Shown here one piece after another: positions 25,393 to 34,202 of a stretch of DNA of 64,000 nt; positions within the stretch are counted from its first letter, which is position 1, and each line of letters opens with the position of its first letter. Under the pieces are notes generated by a model, which was not told the DNA's origin, ran no database searches, and saw nothing but the letters and a program-made list of their open reading frames with translations. A program made the translations under genes and the position numbers. This DNA is from Bacillota bacterium (GTDB lineage: Bacteria > Bacillota > Clostridia > Lachnospirales > Lachnospiraceae). The stretch is taken from NCBI GenBank assembly GCA_023410575.1, contig JAEYPP010000057.1:1-64000 (forward strand). The letters run 5' to 3'.

Positions 25393-27063
25393 TTAGAATA
25401 ATCCTGTGATGACACCATCATCATCAACATCGATACGCTCCGCTGCTGGTACCTTTGGTAAGCCTGGCATCGTCATAACAGTGCCTGTAATTGCTACGAC
25501 AAAGCCTGCACCTGCAGATACATAAACATCTCGGATATTGACAGTAAATCCAGTTGGACGACCAAGCTTTGTTTGATCATCAGAAAGGGAATACTGATTT
25601 TTTGCCATACACACTGGAAGATTGCCAAATCCAAGCTCTGTCAATTGCTCAACCTGCTTAGCAGCTGCAGGGTCAAATGTAATACCATCAGCGCCATAGA
25701 TTTCTTTTGCTATTGTCTCCATCTTATCCTTAAGAGACATCTCATCTGGATAAAGTGGTTTATAATTACTTGGCTTTGTTTCCATCGTTTTTATTACTTT
25801 ATTAGCGAGGTCAATTCCACCTTCGCCACCTTTTTCCCATACTTCGGATAAAGAGAACTCACATCCTCGCTCAATACAGAAATTCTTCACATATTCAAGT
25901 TCTGCTTTTGTATCGGTAGAGAATTTATTTAATGTAACGACTACCGGTACACCGTACTTTTGAATATTTTCAATGTGCTTCTCAAGATTAACAATACCCT
26001 TCTTTAAAGCTTCTAAATCCTCAGTACCTAATTCTGTCTTAGGTACCCCACCATTATATTTTAGGGCACGAACCGTGGCCACTAAGACAACCGCATCTGG
26101 CTTTAACTTCGCAATACGGCACTTAATATCCAAAAACTTTTCAGCACCTAAGTCTGCACCAAAGCCTGCTTCGGTTACTACAATATCAGCTAATTTTAGA
26201 GCTGTTTTCGTAGCTCGTACCGAGTTGCAACCATGTGCAATATTAGCAAATGGTCCACCATGAATAATCGCAGGTGTATTCTCTAAGGTCTGAATTAAGT
26301 TTGGTCGTATCGCATCCTTTAATAAAGCAGCCATAGAACCTACTGCATTAATATCCTTTGCAGTGATTGGATTGCCATCGTACGAATAAGCTACAATAAT
26401 TTTACCAAGTCGTTCCTTTAAGTCCTTCATATCCTCTGCAAGGCATAAGATAGCCATAATCTCAGAAGCAACTGTTATAATAAAATGATCTTCACGAACA
26501 ACACCGTCTGCTTTTCGTCCTAAACCTACTACGATATTACGAAGAACTCTATCATTCATATCAAGACAACGTTTCCAAACAATATGGTTGGAATCGATGC
26601 GAAGCGTATTTCCTTGCTGAATGTGATTATCTAACATTGCTGCCAATAAATTATTAGCTGATGTTATGGCATGAAAATCTCCTGTAAAATGAAGGTTTAA
26701 ATCCTCCATTGGTACAACCTGAGCGTATCCGCCTCCAGCCGCACCACCTTTAATTCCAAAACACGGTCCTAAGGAAGGTTCACGAAGTGCAATCACTGAC
26801 TTCTTGTTCATGAGACCTAGTGCTTGTCCAAGTCCAACTGTAGTTGTTGTCTTTCCTTCACCTGCTGGTGTTGGATTAATTGCAGTCACTAATACAAGCT
26901 TGCCATCTTTTTTATCTTTTATCTCATTCCAAAGCTCATCTGTAAATTTTGCTTTATATTTACCATAGTAATCTAAATAGTCCTCTTTAATATCAAGCTT
27001 TTTCGCAACATCGCGAATATGGATTAGCTCCGCGTTCTGTGCAATATCAATATCCGACTTCAT
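25393..27063 (-). CDS. fhs: Formate-tetrahydrofolate ligase
   Basis: The 556-residue enzyme makes 10-formyl-tetrahydrofolate from formate, ATP and THF. The N-terminal P-loop region reads TAINPTPAGEGKTTTTVGLG, followed by LREPSLGPCFGIKGGAAGGG and FTGDFHAITSANNLLAA, all diagnostic. The C-terminus PGLPKVPAAERIDVDDDG matches FTHFS. A GGGAGG site precedes the ATG, and the length is as expected. It is transcribed alone, convergent with pyrBI. It feeds purine and one-carbon metabolism and may take part in acetogenic-type formate use; the rest of that pathway is not here. Confidence 0.97.
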   Translation of the reverse strand: MKSDIDIAQNAELIHIRDVAKKLDIKEDYLDYYGKYKAKFTDELWNEIKDKKDGKLVLVTAINPTPAGEGKTTTTVGLGQALGLMNKKSVIALREPSLGPCFGIKGGAAGGGYAQVVPMEDLNLHFTGDFHAITSANNLLAAMLDNHIQQGNTLRIDSNHIVWKRCLDMNDRVLRNIVVGLGRKADGVVREDHFIITVASEIMAILCLAEDMKDLKERLGKIIVAYSYDGNPITAKDINAVGSMAALLKDAIRPNLIQTLENTPAIIHGGPFANIAHGCNSVRATKTALKLADIVVTEAGFGADLGAEKFLDIKCRIAKLKPDAVVLVATVRALKYNGGVPKTELGTEDLEALKKGIVNLEKHIENIQKYGVPVVVTLNKFSTDTKAELEYVKNFCIERGCEFSLSEVWEKGGEGGIDLANKVIKTMETKPSNYKPLYPDEMSLKDKMETIAKEIYGADGITFDPAAAKQVEQLTELGFGNLPVCMAKNQYSLSDDQTKLGRPTGFTVNIRDVYVSAGAGFVVAITGTVMTMPGLPKVPAAERIDVDDDGVITGLF

Positions 27064-27212
27064 TGGTAATCCTCCCTTCCATTTAATTTTATTATATCAA
27101 ATTGGTAAAAAAAATAAACCCTTTTCGTTTATTAATTATATTTGTATTACTAATAATATTAGCTTATGAGTTATAGGAAGACACCTTATTAATAATTTTT
27201 ATGTAAGTTAAA

Positions 27213-27257
27213 GGCTGAGTACATTTAATCATTGCTACTTATGATCTATACTCAGCC
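27213..27257 (-). terminator. Terminator downstream of the ATP-grasp pair
   Basis: GGCTGAGTA pairs with TACTCAGCC around a 27 nt loop in the 353 bp gap between the ATP-grasp gene and fhs; on the minus strand TTTAACTT follows. A further palindrome, AAAGTAAGCATGCATTACTTT, lies at about 27279-27299. No gene is visible in the gap. Confidence 0.6.
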
Positions 27258-27416
27258 CGTTTTATCTTTTGCAACTTAAAGTAAGCATGCATTACTTTTA
27301 AAGTTCATACCGTTATTATTGGAACAATGATAGTATACCATAGTTCAATAGAATTTCATTCTGAGGTTATTGGAAAAAGTGGATAATTCCTTACACTTTT
27401 CCTGATTTTCCCTTTT

Positions 27417-28280
27417 TTATCTTGAATCGAAAATCTGTTGTTTAATATATCTTAAATATTCCTTGACAAGATTGATATCCGTACATTGATATAACATTCT
27501 AGCTCCAACCACATCTTCGATTTCATTAAAGATGAGCTCTCCATCATCTCCGATAATAAAATCTATCCCTACTAAATCAAACGAAAACCTCTGTACAATT
27601 TTCTCAATAATTTTCTTCTCCAACTCATTCAATTCATAGGTTTGAACCGTTCCACCCAGAGAATAATTCGCTTTAAATCCAGAACTCGATGTACGAAGGA
27701 TTGCACTAATTATATTATCTCCAAGAACATAGACTCGAAGATCTTGTTGTCGTGTACCAACAAGTGGCTGCACTACAAAATCAGAAGTGGTTTTTTTTAA
27801 GATATCAGTAACCATTATATCAAGCTTATGAACTAAAAATACTTCTTGCCCACCATGCCCATTCACTGTTTTCACTACGGCAGGTAATGTCATATTGTCT
27901 AGAACACGAACTAAATCTTTGTGCTTACAACAGGTTGTTGGAATCATAGGAATTTGAATTGATACGATTTCTTGATAAGTTCTTGCTTTATCATTACATA
28001 TTTCTGATATTAATGCACGATTGAATACTCGAATTCCCATAAACTCAAGAAATCTCGACAGTTTAGGATCAATTGTACGTACTATCGCTGCTACAGGTAA
28101 CTCAACTTGCTGATTATTTCGCAAAAGAATATATTTCCCTTCCATGCATATCATTGTAAGCTGATTGGTCAATACTAAATCAATATCTAACCCAACCTCT
28201 TTTCCAAATTGCAGATATTGATTGATATACCACTCATTCTTTTTTACATCTTCTGATTGATAGATTAACCACAGTGTCAT
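27417..28280 (-). CDS. ATP-grasp ligase, RimK-like, second of a tandem pair
   Basis: The 287-residue protein has a variable N-terminal domain ending RVFNRALISEICNDKARTYQ, the ATP-grasp lysine in LPAVVKTVNGHGGQEVFLV, the QPLVGTRQQDLRVYVLG strand, GFKANYSLGG, and the Mg-binding end FDLVGIDFIIGDDGELIFNEIE. This is the order in RimK-type carboxylate-amine ligases (glutamate and lysine ligation). No substrate, carrier or precursor peptide gene is next to it. It starts 12 nt after the first ATP-grasp gene stops, with an AAGGAGG site, so they form an operon. It may act with its partner, possibly adding two different residues to one acceptor. Confidence 0.8.
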   Translation of the reverse strand: MTLWLIYQSEDVKKNEWYINQYLQFGKEVGLDIDLVLTNQLTMICMEGKYILLRNNQQVELPVAAIVRTIDPKLSRFLEFMGIRVFNRALISEICNDKARTYQEIVSIQIPMIPTTCCKHKDLVRVLDNMTLPAVVKTVNGHGGQEVFLVHKLDIMVTDILKKTTSDFVVQPLVGTRQQDLRVYVLGDNIISAILRTSSSGFKANYSLGGTVQTYELNELEKKIIEKIVQRFSFDLVGIDFIIGDDGELIFNEIEDVVGARMLYQCTDINLVKEYLRYIKQQIFDSR

Positions 28281-28292
28281 CGTTTGCCCTCC

Positions 28293-29177
28293 TTAATTGT
28301 TAAGAATCGAGCTTTTGATATAATCAATTATCTTATTTGCAGTGTTAACTTTTGTGCACTCGTAAATATTTTTAAAATGAGCATTGGAGTTTACCTCACA
28401 AACAATTGGTTCACCGTTTTTGCCAAATAAAAGGTCTACACCTGCAAATGATAATTTTAGGATCTTACAACATAAGACAGCAAGCGTCACTTCTTCATTG
28501 GTCGGCTTATAGCACTTCATATGTCCTCCATTGGTGATATTTGCACGAAAATCGCCATTGATAGAATAACGGTACATCGAGGCGACTACTTCATCTCCTA
28601 CTACTTGTAAACGAACATCTTTCCCAATACTGCATCCGATTAGTTCCTGAAATAATACAGGTTTTGGTCCAATTTCATTCATCAATGTTAATAATTCATG
28701 TGGATTATGCGCTAGATAAACCTGTGCACCAAACGACCCAAAGCATTCTTTCACAACAAACGGAAACTCTAACTCCTCTTCGACTCTCTTTAGGAAAGAA
28801 TAGTTGGTGTATCCAATGTTCGGATATGTCATTGGTGCTAAAATTGTCTTTGGCATGCGTATGCCATGATGTTGTAAGATAAGATGAGTTTTCGATTTAT
28901 CATCACAGTTAGCAATCGCTTGCGAACAATTGAATACTCGCAGTCCAAGTAGTTCAAGATGCATAGCCAGATTAATGTCTTTATCCCAAAAAAGAACAAA
29001 ATCCCATCTCTTTAATGCATGATTCTCCTCTAAGTTGTAAAGCTTAACCAAACATTCTGCGTTCGTCATTAATTCTAATGTAACATCCGCATCTTTCGCT
29101 GCTTGAAGTAACCACTCTGTATGTTCAGAATACTTATTCGCATTTAAGAATTCATTTACAATTAATAAACCAGTCAT
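28293..29177 (-). CDS. ATP-grasp ligase, RimK-like, first of a tandem pair
   Basis: The 294-residue paralogue has the same plan: RVFNCSQAIANCDDKSKTHL, FPFVVKECFGSFGAQVYLAH with the ATP-binding Lys, FQELIGCSIGKDVRLQVVG, GDFRANITNGG, and SFAGVDLLFGKNGEPIVCEVN for the Mg site. Similarity to the downstream gene is low outside these motifs, so the pair diverged long ago. AAAGGAGG fixes the start at 29177, not the ATG at 29231. It follows ftsK, with a hairpin terminator between the two. Substrate unknown; peptide, cofactor or envelope ligation are all open. Confidence 0.8.
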   Translation of the reverse strand: MTGLLIVNEFLNANKYSEHTEWLLQAAKDADVTLELMTNAECLVKLYNLEENHALKRWDFVLFWDKDINLAMHLELLGLRVFNCSQAIANCDDKSKTHLILQHHGIRMPKTILAPMTYPNIGYTNYSFLKRVEEELEFPFVVKECFGSFGAQVYLAHNPHELLTLMNEIGPKPVLFQELIGCSIGKDVRLQVVGDEVVASMYRYSINGDFRANITNGGHMKCYKPTNEEVTLAVLCCKILKLSFAGVDLLFGKNGEPIVCEVNSNAHFKNIYECTKVNTANKIIDYIKSSILNN

Positions 29178-29237
29178 GAGACCTCCTTTCGCCGAATAAT
29201 TCTTGGCAATTAAAATAACACAAGTCTTCAAATGGAA

Positions 29238-29258
29238 AGGCGCCGAAAAATGGCGCCT
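29238..29258 (-). terminator. ftsK terminator
   Basis: AGGCGCC pairs with GGCGCCT around a 7 nt loop, 5 nt behind the ftsK stop; the minus strand continues TTTCC. Some readthrough to the ATP-grasp genes is possible. Confidence 0.65.
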
Positions 29259-29263
29259 AATCC

Positions 29264-32059
29264 TTATACATATTCATCCACATAAGCTTCAAACTCTTCA
29301 AGTGACATCAATATCTTCCTTGGTTTTGTTCCTTCTTCTGGACCCACAACACCTGCATCAGCAAGCTGTTCCATAATACGTGCAGCTCGGTTAAAACCGA
29401 TTTTATAAACACGCTGTAACATACCAATGGATGCCTTATCCTTATCAATGATGAACTTACCAGCTTCAATAAAATAATCATCACGCTCATTCGCACTTGG
29501 CGTACCTGTTGCTTGTGAACTTTGAACATTAGCAATCTTATTACTAATCTCATCATTATAGCCATGATCTGTATTCTGATTCTTTAAGAAATCAACTACT
29601 GCACTAACTTCCTTATCAGAAACAAAAGCACCTTGTACACGAACTGGTTTTGGATAACCACTTGGGAAAAAGAGCATATCACCTTTACCTAAAAGTTTTT
29701 CGGCACCTGAACCATCAATAATCGTACGAGAATCAATCGCTGAAGATACTGAAAACGCAATACGTGATGGAACATTTGCTTTAATTAAGCCTGTAATAAC
29801 GTTAACCGAAGGCCTTTGAGTTGCAATGATAAGATGTAAACCAGCTGCACGAGCCATCTGTGCTAAACGACAAATTGCATCCTCGACTTCTCCAGGAGCT
29901 ACCATCATTAAATCAGCTAACTCGTCAACGATGATCACAATCTGAGGCAACTTTTGATAAGCAGGATCATTAAGATGCTCTACTTCTTTCACACGTTCAT
30001 TATAACCCTTTAAATCACGAACTCCCAGCTCTGCAAACTTCTTATATCGATCGGTCATCTCCATAACGGCCCAATTAAGAGCAGCGCTTGCCTTTTTCGG
30101 ATCTGTTACTACTGGTATTAATAAATGTGGGATTCCATTGTAAACACTTAGCTCAACCACCTTTGGATCGACCATAATCAGACGAACATCAGCAGGGTTA
30201 GCCTTATATAGAATACTCATAATTAATGTATTAATACATACTGATTTACCTGAACCTGTTGCACCAGCAATTAACAGATGAGGCATCTTTGCGATATCCG
30301 TTACCACTGCTTGTCCACCAATATCCTTACCAACTGCAAAAGCAATGTCCGATGGATGACTCTTAAATTCTTTTATGTCAAGTAACTCACGAAGCATAAC
30401 AGCAGAATTCTCCTTATTCGGTACCTCGATACCAACCGCTGCTTTCCCTGGAATTGGGGCTTCAATACGGACATCTGCGGCAGCTAGATTCAATTTAATA
30501 TCATCTGCTAATCCAGTGATTTTGCTAACCTTAACTCCTTGTTCTGGCTGTAACTCATAACGGGTAACTGCTGGGCCACACGATATGTTTGTAATCGTAA
30601 CTCGAACCCCAAAGCTCTCTAGGGTACTCTTTAGTTTATTAGCTGTATCCTTTAAATCCTTATCTGACATTCCCTTTTGATTTCCTTTTGGAATACCAAG
30701 TAACGTGATTGGTGGAAATTCATACTTCTTTACTTCCTCTACCGATTGGTTAATATCAAGAGCTTCATCACTGTGATTTGTCTTTTGATGCGCCGATTGT
30801 GTAGAGCTTTGTTTGAAAGCTTCACGTTCAGCCATCGATGTAGCCACTTGTTTAGAATCCGTGTACTGGCTAGAAAGAACTTCACCAGTTTCTGTATTGA
30901 TTACTTCTTCACTCTCGTGATTTTTTAGCATCGATGATTCTAATCCTGCCTCCGAATCATAGTATGGACGCTGTGTTACAGAGGTTGACACCTCAGAATG
31001 AGGCATCGTAGCCAGATCATCAATGTTGTCCGTTGAATCTTCAATAACTCCAAATTTCCTCTTTAACTCCTGTTCATAAATTGAATTAACATCCTCTATC
31101 ATCTTCTCGGATGGTCCAAAGCTTAGATTCATTTCTTCTGATTTGATTTCCTGAAGTTCTACCTGTCCTCTTTGATTATGAGTAATTGGTATCTCTTGAA
31201 CCTCTTCAAACTCAGAAGCATGTAATCTTCCTTTTCGTTTCAATTCTTCTAAGAAGTCAATCTTTTCCTGCATTTCTTCCTTAGCAAAATCATCAGATAA
31301 ATCATTATCCTCTTTCATCCCAGGCTTACCTAACGTTACAATTCTAGGTTTTTTCTTAGGTTCGCTATATGCAATGTCCTCGATATCCATTTGCTCATAT
31401 TCATCTGCATTCATTGCTCGAAGTTCTCGATAGTTATGAATTTTTTCTTCACCCTTCTTACTAATCAAAGATAAAATTGCTTTCCCACTGATGAAAATCA
31501 CACAGATCAATATAACTACAATTAAAATTAACACGGTAGCAATAGAACCAAAAAAACGATTCAGTGGAACCGTAAGTACGGCTCCTATTAGTCCTCCACC
31601 ACCCATACCATTTTTACATTCTGTATAATATTGAAAAAAGCTCCATTCAGCCTCATATCCATAAATCATCTGAATCAAAGCTGTAATAGCAAATAATAAA
31701 ACAATACAACCTATAATCTTTCTTTTTGCAATCACATTACCACGGTTGGAAACAGAAAACGCCACTCCAAAGAACAATGCAAAAGGAAATAGATATGTAA
31801 AAGTTCCAATCATACCAAACAAAAAATTGTTTAACCAGTCACCTACAGGACCACACAGATTGAAATAACTAAGTACTAATAAAACCGATATCAAAAACGT
31901 TATAATTAAGATAACCTCATCACGAATGGAATCGTTCGCTTTTTGGGGTTGCATAACCTCAGCCTTTCGCTTTTTTTCAGCTACAGAACGGGGTTTTTGA
32001 GTACTTTTTTTTGTTTGAGTTATCTGTCGTTTTCTTCCATCCGTTTTTTTTGCAGCCAT
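29264..32059 (-). CDS. ftsK: DNA translocase FtsK/SpoIIIE
   Basis: The 931-residue hexameric pump moves chromosomal DNA through the division or sporulation septum. The N-terminal membrane domain (about residues 50-190) has four or more helices. An acidic, low-complexity linker follows (about 200-460). Then comes the RecA-type motor with Walker A IAGATGSGKSVCIN near residue 600 and Walker B IVIIVDELADLMM. The C-terminal gamma winged helix (YKIGFNRAARIMEQLADAG) binds orienting sequences. An AGGAGG site before MAAKKTDGRKRQ sets the start at 32059, not 32113. Downstream of uppP and tepA, as in the Bacillus tepA-spoIIIE order. Confidence 0.95.
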   Translation of the reverse strand: MAAKKTDGRKRQITQTKKSTQKPRSVAEKKRKAEVMQPQKANDSIRDEVILIITFLISVLLVLSYFNLCGPVGDWLNNFLFGMIGTFTYLFPFALFFGVAFSVSNRGNVIAKRKIIGCIVLLFAITALIQMIYGYEAEWSFFQYYTECKNGMGGGGLIGAVLTVPLNRFFGSIATVLILIVVILICVIFISGKAILSLISKKGEEKIHNYRELRAMNADEYEQMDIEDIAYSEPKKKPRIVTLGKPGMKEDNDLSDDFAKEEMQEKIDFLEELKRKGRLHASEFEEVQEIPITHNQRGQVELQEIKSEEMNLSFGPSEKMIEDVNSIYEQELKRKFGVIEDSTDNIDDLATMPHSEVSTSVTQRPYYDSEAGLESSMLKNHESEEVINTETGEVLSSQYTDSKQVATSMAEREAFKQSSTQSAHQKTNHSDEALDINQSVEEVKKYEFPPITLLGIPKGNQKGMSDKDLKDTANKLKSTLESFGVRVTITNISCGPAVTRYELQPEQGVKVSKITGLADDIKLNLAAADVRIEAPIPGKAAVGIEVPNKENSAVMLRELLDIKEFKSHPSDIAFAVGKDIGGQAVVTDIAKMPHLLIAGATGSGKSVCINTLIMSILYKANPADVRLIMVDPKVVELSVYNGIPHLLIPVVTDPKKASAALNWAVMEMTDRYKKFAELGVRDLKGYNERVKEVEHLNDPAYQKLPQIVIIVDELADLMMVAPGEVEDAICRLAQMARAAGLHLIIATQRPSVNVITGLIKANVPSRIAFSVSSAIDSRTIIDGSGAEKLLGKGDMLFFPSGYPKPVRVQGAFVSDKEVSAVVDFLKNQNTDHGYNDEISNKIANVQSSQATGTPSANERDDYFIEAGKFIIDKDKASIGMLQRVYKIGFNRAARIMEQLADAGVVGPEEGTKPRKILMSLEEFEAYVDEYV

Positions 32060-32128
32060 TAAATTCCTCCTAACTTCATAAAACAATAAAAAATGAGTTT
32101 GACTTATTCTCATCTTTTAGAACAAAAC

Positions 32129-32158
32129 AATAGACCGAACGGAAACGAACGATCTATT
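32129..32158 (-). terminator. uppP terminator
   Basis: AATAGATCG and CGGTCTATT pair (one G-U) and are followed by GTTTTGTT on the minus strand, between uppP and ftsK. Confidence 0.6.
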
Positions 32159-32197
32159 GGTTGTCGATACCATATTTATATTATAACTAGGATAACT

Positions 32198-33022
32198 TTA
32201 TCTTGCAACTAGAAAGTAACCAATCACAAGACATCCTAATCCAATTCTATACCAACCAAATGGTATAAATGTATTTCTCTTTAAGTAACTGAGTAAGAAC
32301 TTAATTACAATAATAGAAACTACAAAAGCACTTAACATTCCAAGAATAAGTACGAGTAATTCATTCGGTGTAAAATTCAATCCAAACTGAAAAATCTTAA
32401 GAGCAGACATACCGAACATTACTGGAACTGCAAGATAAAAAGTAAATTCTGTCGCAGCCAATCTAGATGCACCAATTAACATGGCTCCAACGATTGTAGC
32501 TCCTGATCGTGAAGTACCAGGCAGGATGGATAAAACCTGAAACAAACCAATCATGAATGCCATCTGATATGTGATTTCAGAGATGTGATTCACTTTCGCC
32601 ATCTTGCCTTTATGGAGCTTCTCAATAACAATAAAGAGAATACCATAGATAATTAACATAGCTGCAATTACATAAGGGGTTTTAAAATGTGCATCTACAA
32701 TATCATCAAGTTTAAAGTACGCAATCATTCCTGGAATAATTGCTACAAATATTTTAAACCATAAGTTCCAGGTGTCTTTTTTGCAAAAGTATTTCTCTTT
32801 TGTTGAAAAGGGCCATAGTTTCTTAAAATACAAGACTACGACAGCCAAAATAGCGCCAAGTTGTATTACATACTCAAACATCTTCATAAATTTTTCATCC
32901 ATATTTAAGTGAAGAAACTCATCAACTAGAATCAGATGTCCTGTACTACTAATCGGTAACCATTCTGTAATTCCCTCGACAATTCCAAGAATAATTACCT
33001 TCAAAATCTCAAGAATATCCAT
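32198..33022 (-). CDS. uppP: Undecaprenyl-diphosphatase
   Basis: This 274-residue membrane phosphatase recycles undecaprenyl diphosphate for peptidoglycan and confers bacitracin tolerance. Both signatures are present: GIVEGITEWLPISSTGHLIL near the N-terminus and SILPGTSRSGATIVGAMLIG in the middle, with eight predicted membrane helices. A GGGAG site precedes the ATG. It lies between tepA and ftsK. Confidence 0.96.
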   Translation of the reverse strand: MDILEILKVIILGIVEGITEWLPISSTGHLILVDEFLHLNMDEKFMKMFEYVIQLGAILAVVVLYFKKLWPFSTKEKYFCKKDTWNLWFKIFVAIIPGMIAYFKLDDIVDAHFKTPYVIAAMLIIYGILFIVIEKLHKGKMAKVNHISEITYQMAFMIGLFQVLSILPGTSRSGATIVGAMLIGASRLAATEFTFYLAVPVMFGMSALKIFQFGLNFTPNELLVLILGMLSAFVVSIIVIKFLLSYLKRNTFIPFGWYRIGLGCLVIGYFLVAR

Positions 33023-33128
33023 ATCTTATCTCCCTATAATTTCAGACTATTAGTAATTCTACCACAACCAAAATAGAAAAACAAGATACAGACATTCCGC
33101 CTTTTTCCTTAATTCTTTGCCTTATCCT

Positions 33129-34109
33129 TTATTTATTTGTCTTATTCTCCTCGATTAGTGAATGTAATTTTGCCATAGCTTGCTTAATTCCACCAATCTC
33201 GTTAATTAATCCTTCCTTTACACATTCCTGTCCGACAAGAATTGTTCCTAAGTCTTTTGTTAAAATACCTGTTTTCATCATCATCTCTTCCATACGTTCT
33301 TTTTTCAAATTTGAATGTTGACTAACGAATCCAACAATACGATCTTGAATGAGATGAAAATACTCAAAAGTTTGAGGAGCGCCAATCACCATACCTGACA
33401 TACGTACTGGATGTATAATCATTGTACCCGTAGGGACGATAAAGGAGTAGTCCGTAGCTACTGCAAGTGGGACACCAATCGAGTGAGAATCACCAATCAC
33501 TAAAGAAACAGTTGGTACGCTTAATGTGGAAATCATTTCAGCTAAAGCTAAACCACAGGAAACATCCCCACCTACCGTATTGATTAATATAAGCAAACCA
33601 TCCGTAGTTGTATCATCTTCAATGGTAGCTAACTGTGGCAGTACATGCTCATACTTCGTACTTTTTGTATTCGACGAAAGACACTCATGTCCTTCAATTT
33701 CGCCGATAATCGACAATAAATGAATCTTATGATTTTTTTCATTTTCATCGAGAGTTGCTTGTCCATATTCTGAGATTTCATCCTCTCGTGCTTTCTTTTT
33801 ATCAATATCCTCTTTTTTATCATTTTGAACCATTCTATTGTCATTATTGTTTCTTTTACCACTATTACTGTCATTATTGTTTCTTATTCCACTGTTACTT
33901 TCATTATTATTTCTTTTTCCACTAATACTGTCTTTATTATTTCTTATTCCACTATTGCTGTCATTATTGTTTTTTATTCCATTATTGCTGTCATTATTGT
34001 TTTTGTTATATCCTCGCTCCCTATGCTTGCCTTCATTGAAATTGGTTCCGTAATCATATTCAACATCCTTTGGTTCACCACAAAGGATAAAATTCACCTC
34101 ATGTTCCAT
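33129..34109 (-). CDS. tepA: ClpP-fold serine protease, TepA-like, with Asn-rich repeat insert
   Basis: The 326-residue protein has a ClpP/TepA catalytic domain from about residue 145: LLILINTVGGDVSCGLALAE, the nucleophile in IGDSHSIGVPLA (about residue 208), and the His in GTMIIHPVRMSG (about 231). TepA family members are cytosolic or membrane-linked and were tied to protein translocation and spore functions in Bacillus. A feature not usual for the family is a stretch at about residues 40-90 of NNNDSNSGIR-type decapeptides, encoded by five 30 bp tandem repeats. Bacillus TepA (about 245 residues) lacks this insert. It sits between the M16 protease and uppP genes; its ribosome site lies in the arm of a hairpin. 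Confidence 0.85.
   Translation of the reverse strand: MEHEVNFILCGEPKDVEYDYGTNFNEGKHRERGYNKNNNDSNNGIKNNNDSNSGIRNNKDSISGKRNNNESNSGIRNNNDSNSGKRNNNDNRMVQNDKKEDIDKKKAREDEISEYGQATLDENEKNHKIHLLSIIGEIEGHECLSSNTKSTKYEHVLPQLATIEDDTTTDGLLILINTVGGDVSCGLALAEMISTLSVPTVSLVIGDSHSIGVPLAVATDYSFIVPTGTMIIHPVRMSGMVIGAPQTFEYFHLIQDRIVGFVSQHSNLKKERMEEMMMKTGILTKDLGTILVGQECVKEGLINEIGGIKQAMAKLHSLIEENKTNK
33841..33990. repeat. 30 bp minisatellite inside tepA (five units)
   Basis: Five consecutive 30 bp units on the plus strand begin TCATTATTGTTTCTT (33841, 33871, 33901, 33931, 33961), with partial units on both sides. Unit length is a multiple of three, so copy change keeps the frame. The encoded peptide is a decamer of the type NNNDSNSGIR/K. 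Confidence 0.9.
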
Positions 34110-34115
34110 AAAAAC

Positions 34116-34183
34116 ACCTCACACCATATATTTAGCTACTTACTATCACTTTGTAAGTAAGGCTCTCCTTTATAGTGTGAGGT
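34116..34183 (-). promoter_or_regulatory. Leader hairpin overlapping the tepA ribosome site
   Basis: ACCTCACAC pairs with GTGTGAGGT over a 50 nt loop that contains CTTACT/AGTAAG. On the minus strand the 3' arm carries the GAGG ribosome site, and the run TTTTT follows directly, ending in the tepA start codon. The structure can act as the terminator of the upstream M16 gene and would also hide the tepA start. Confidence 0.5.
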
Positions 34184-34202
34184 TTTTAAATTCTTTTTAT
34201 GC

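Noticed and set aside
33825..34160. Two plus-strand frames with Ile/Val/Phe- or Leu-rich repeats
   Set aside because: Antisense readings of the tepA minisatellite; the minus strand has the protease domain.
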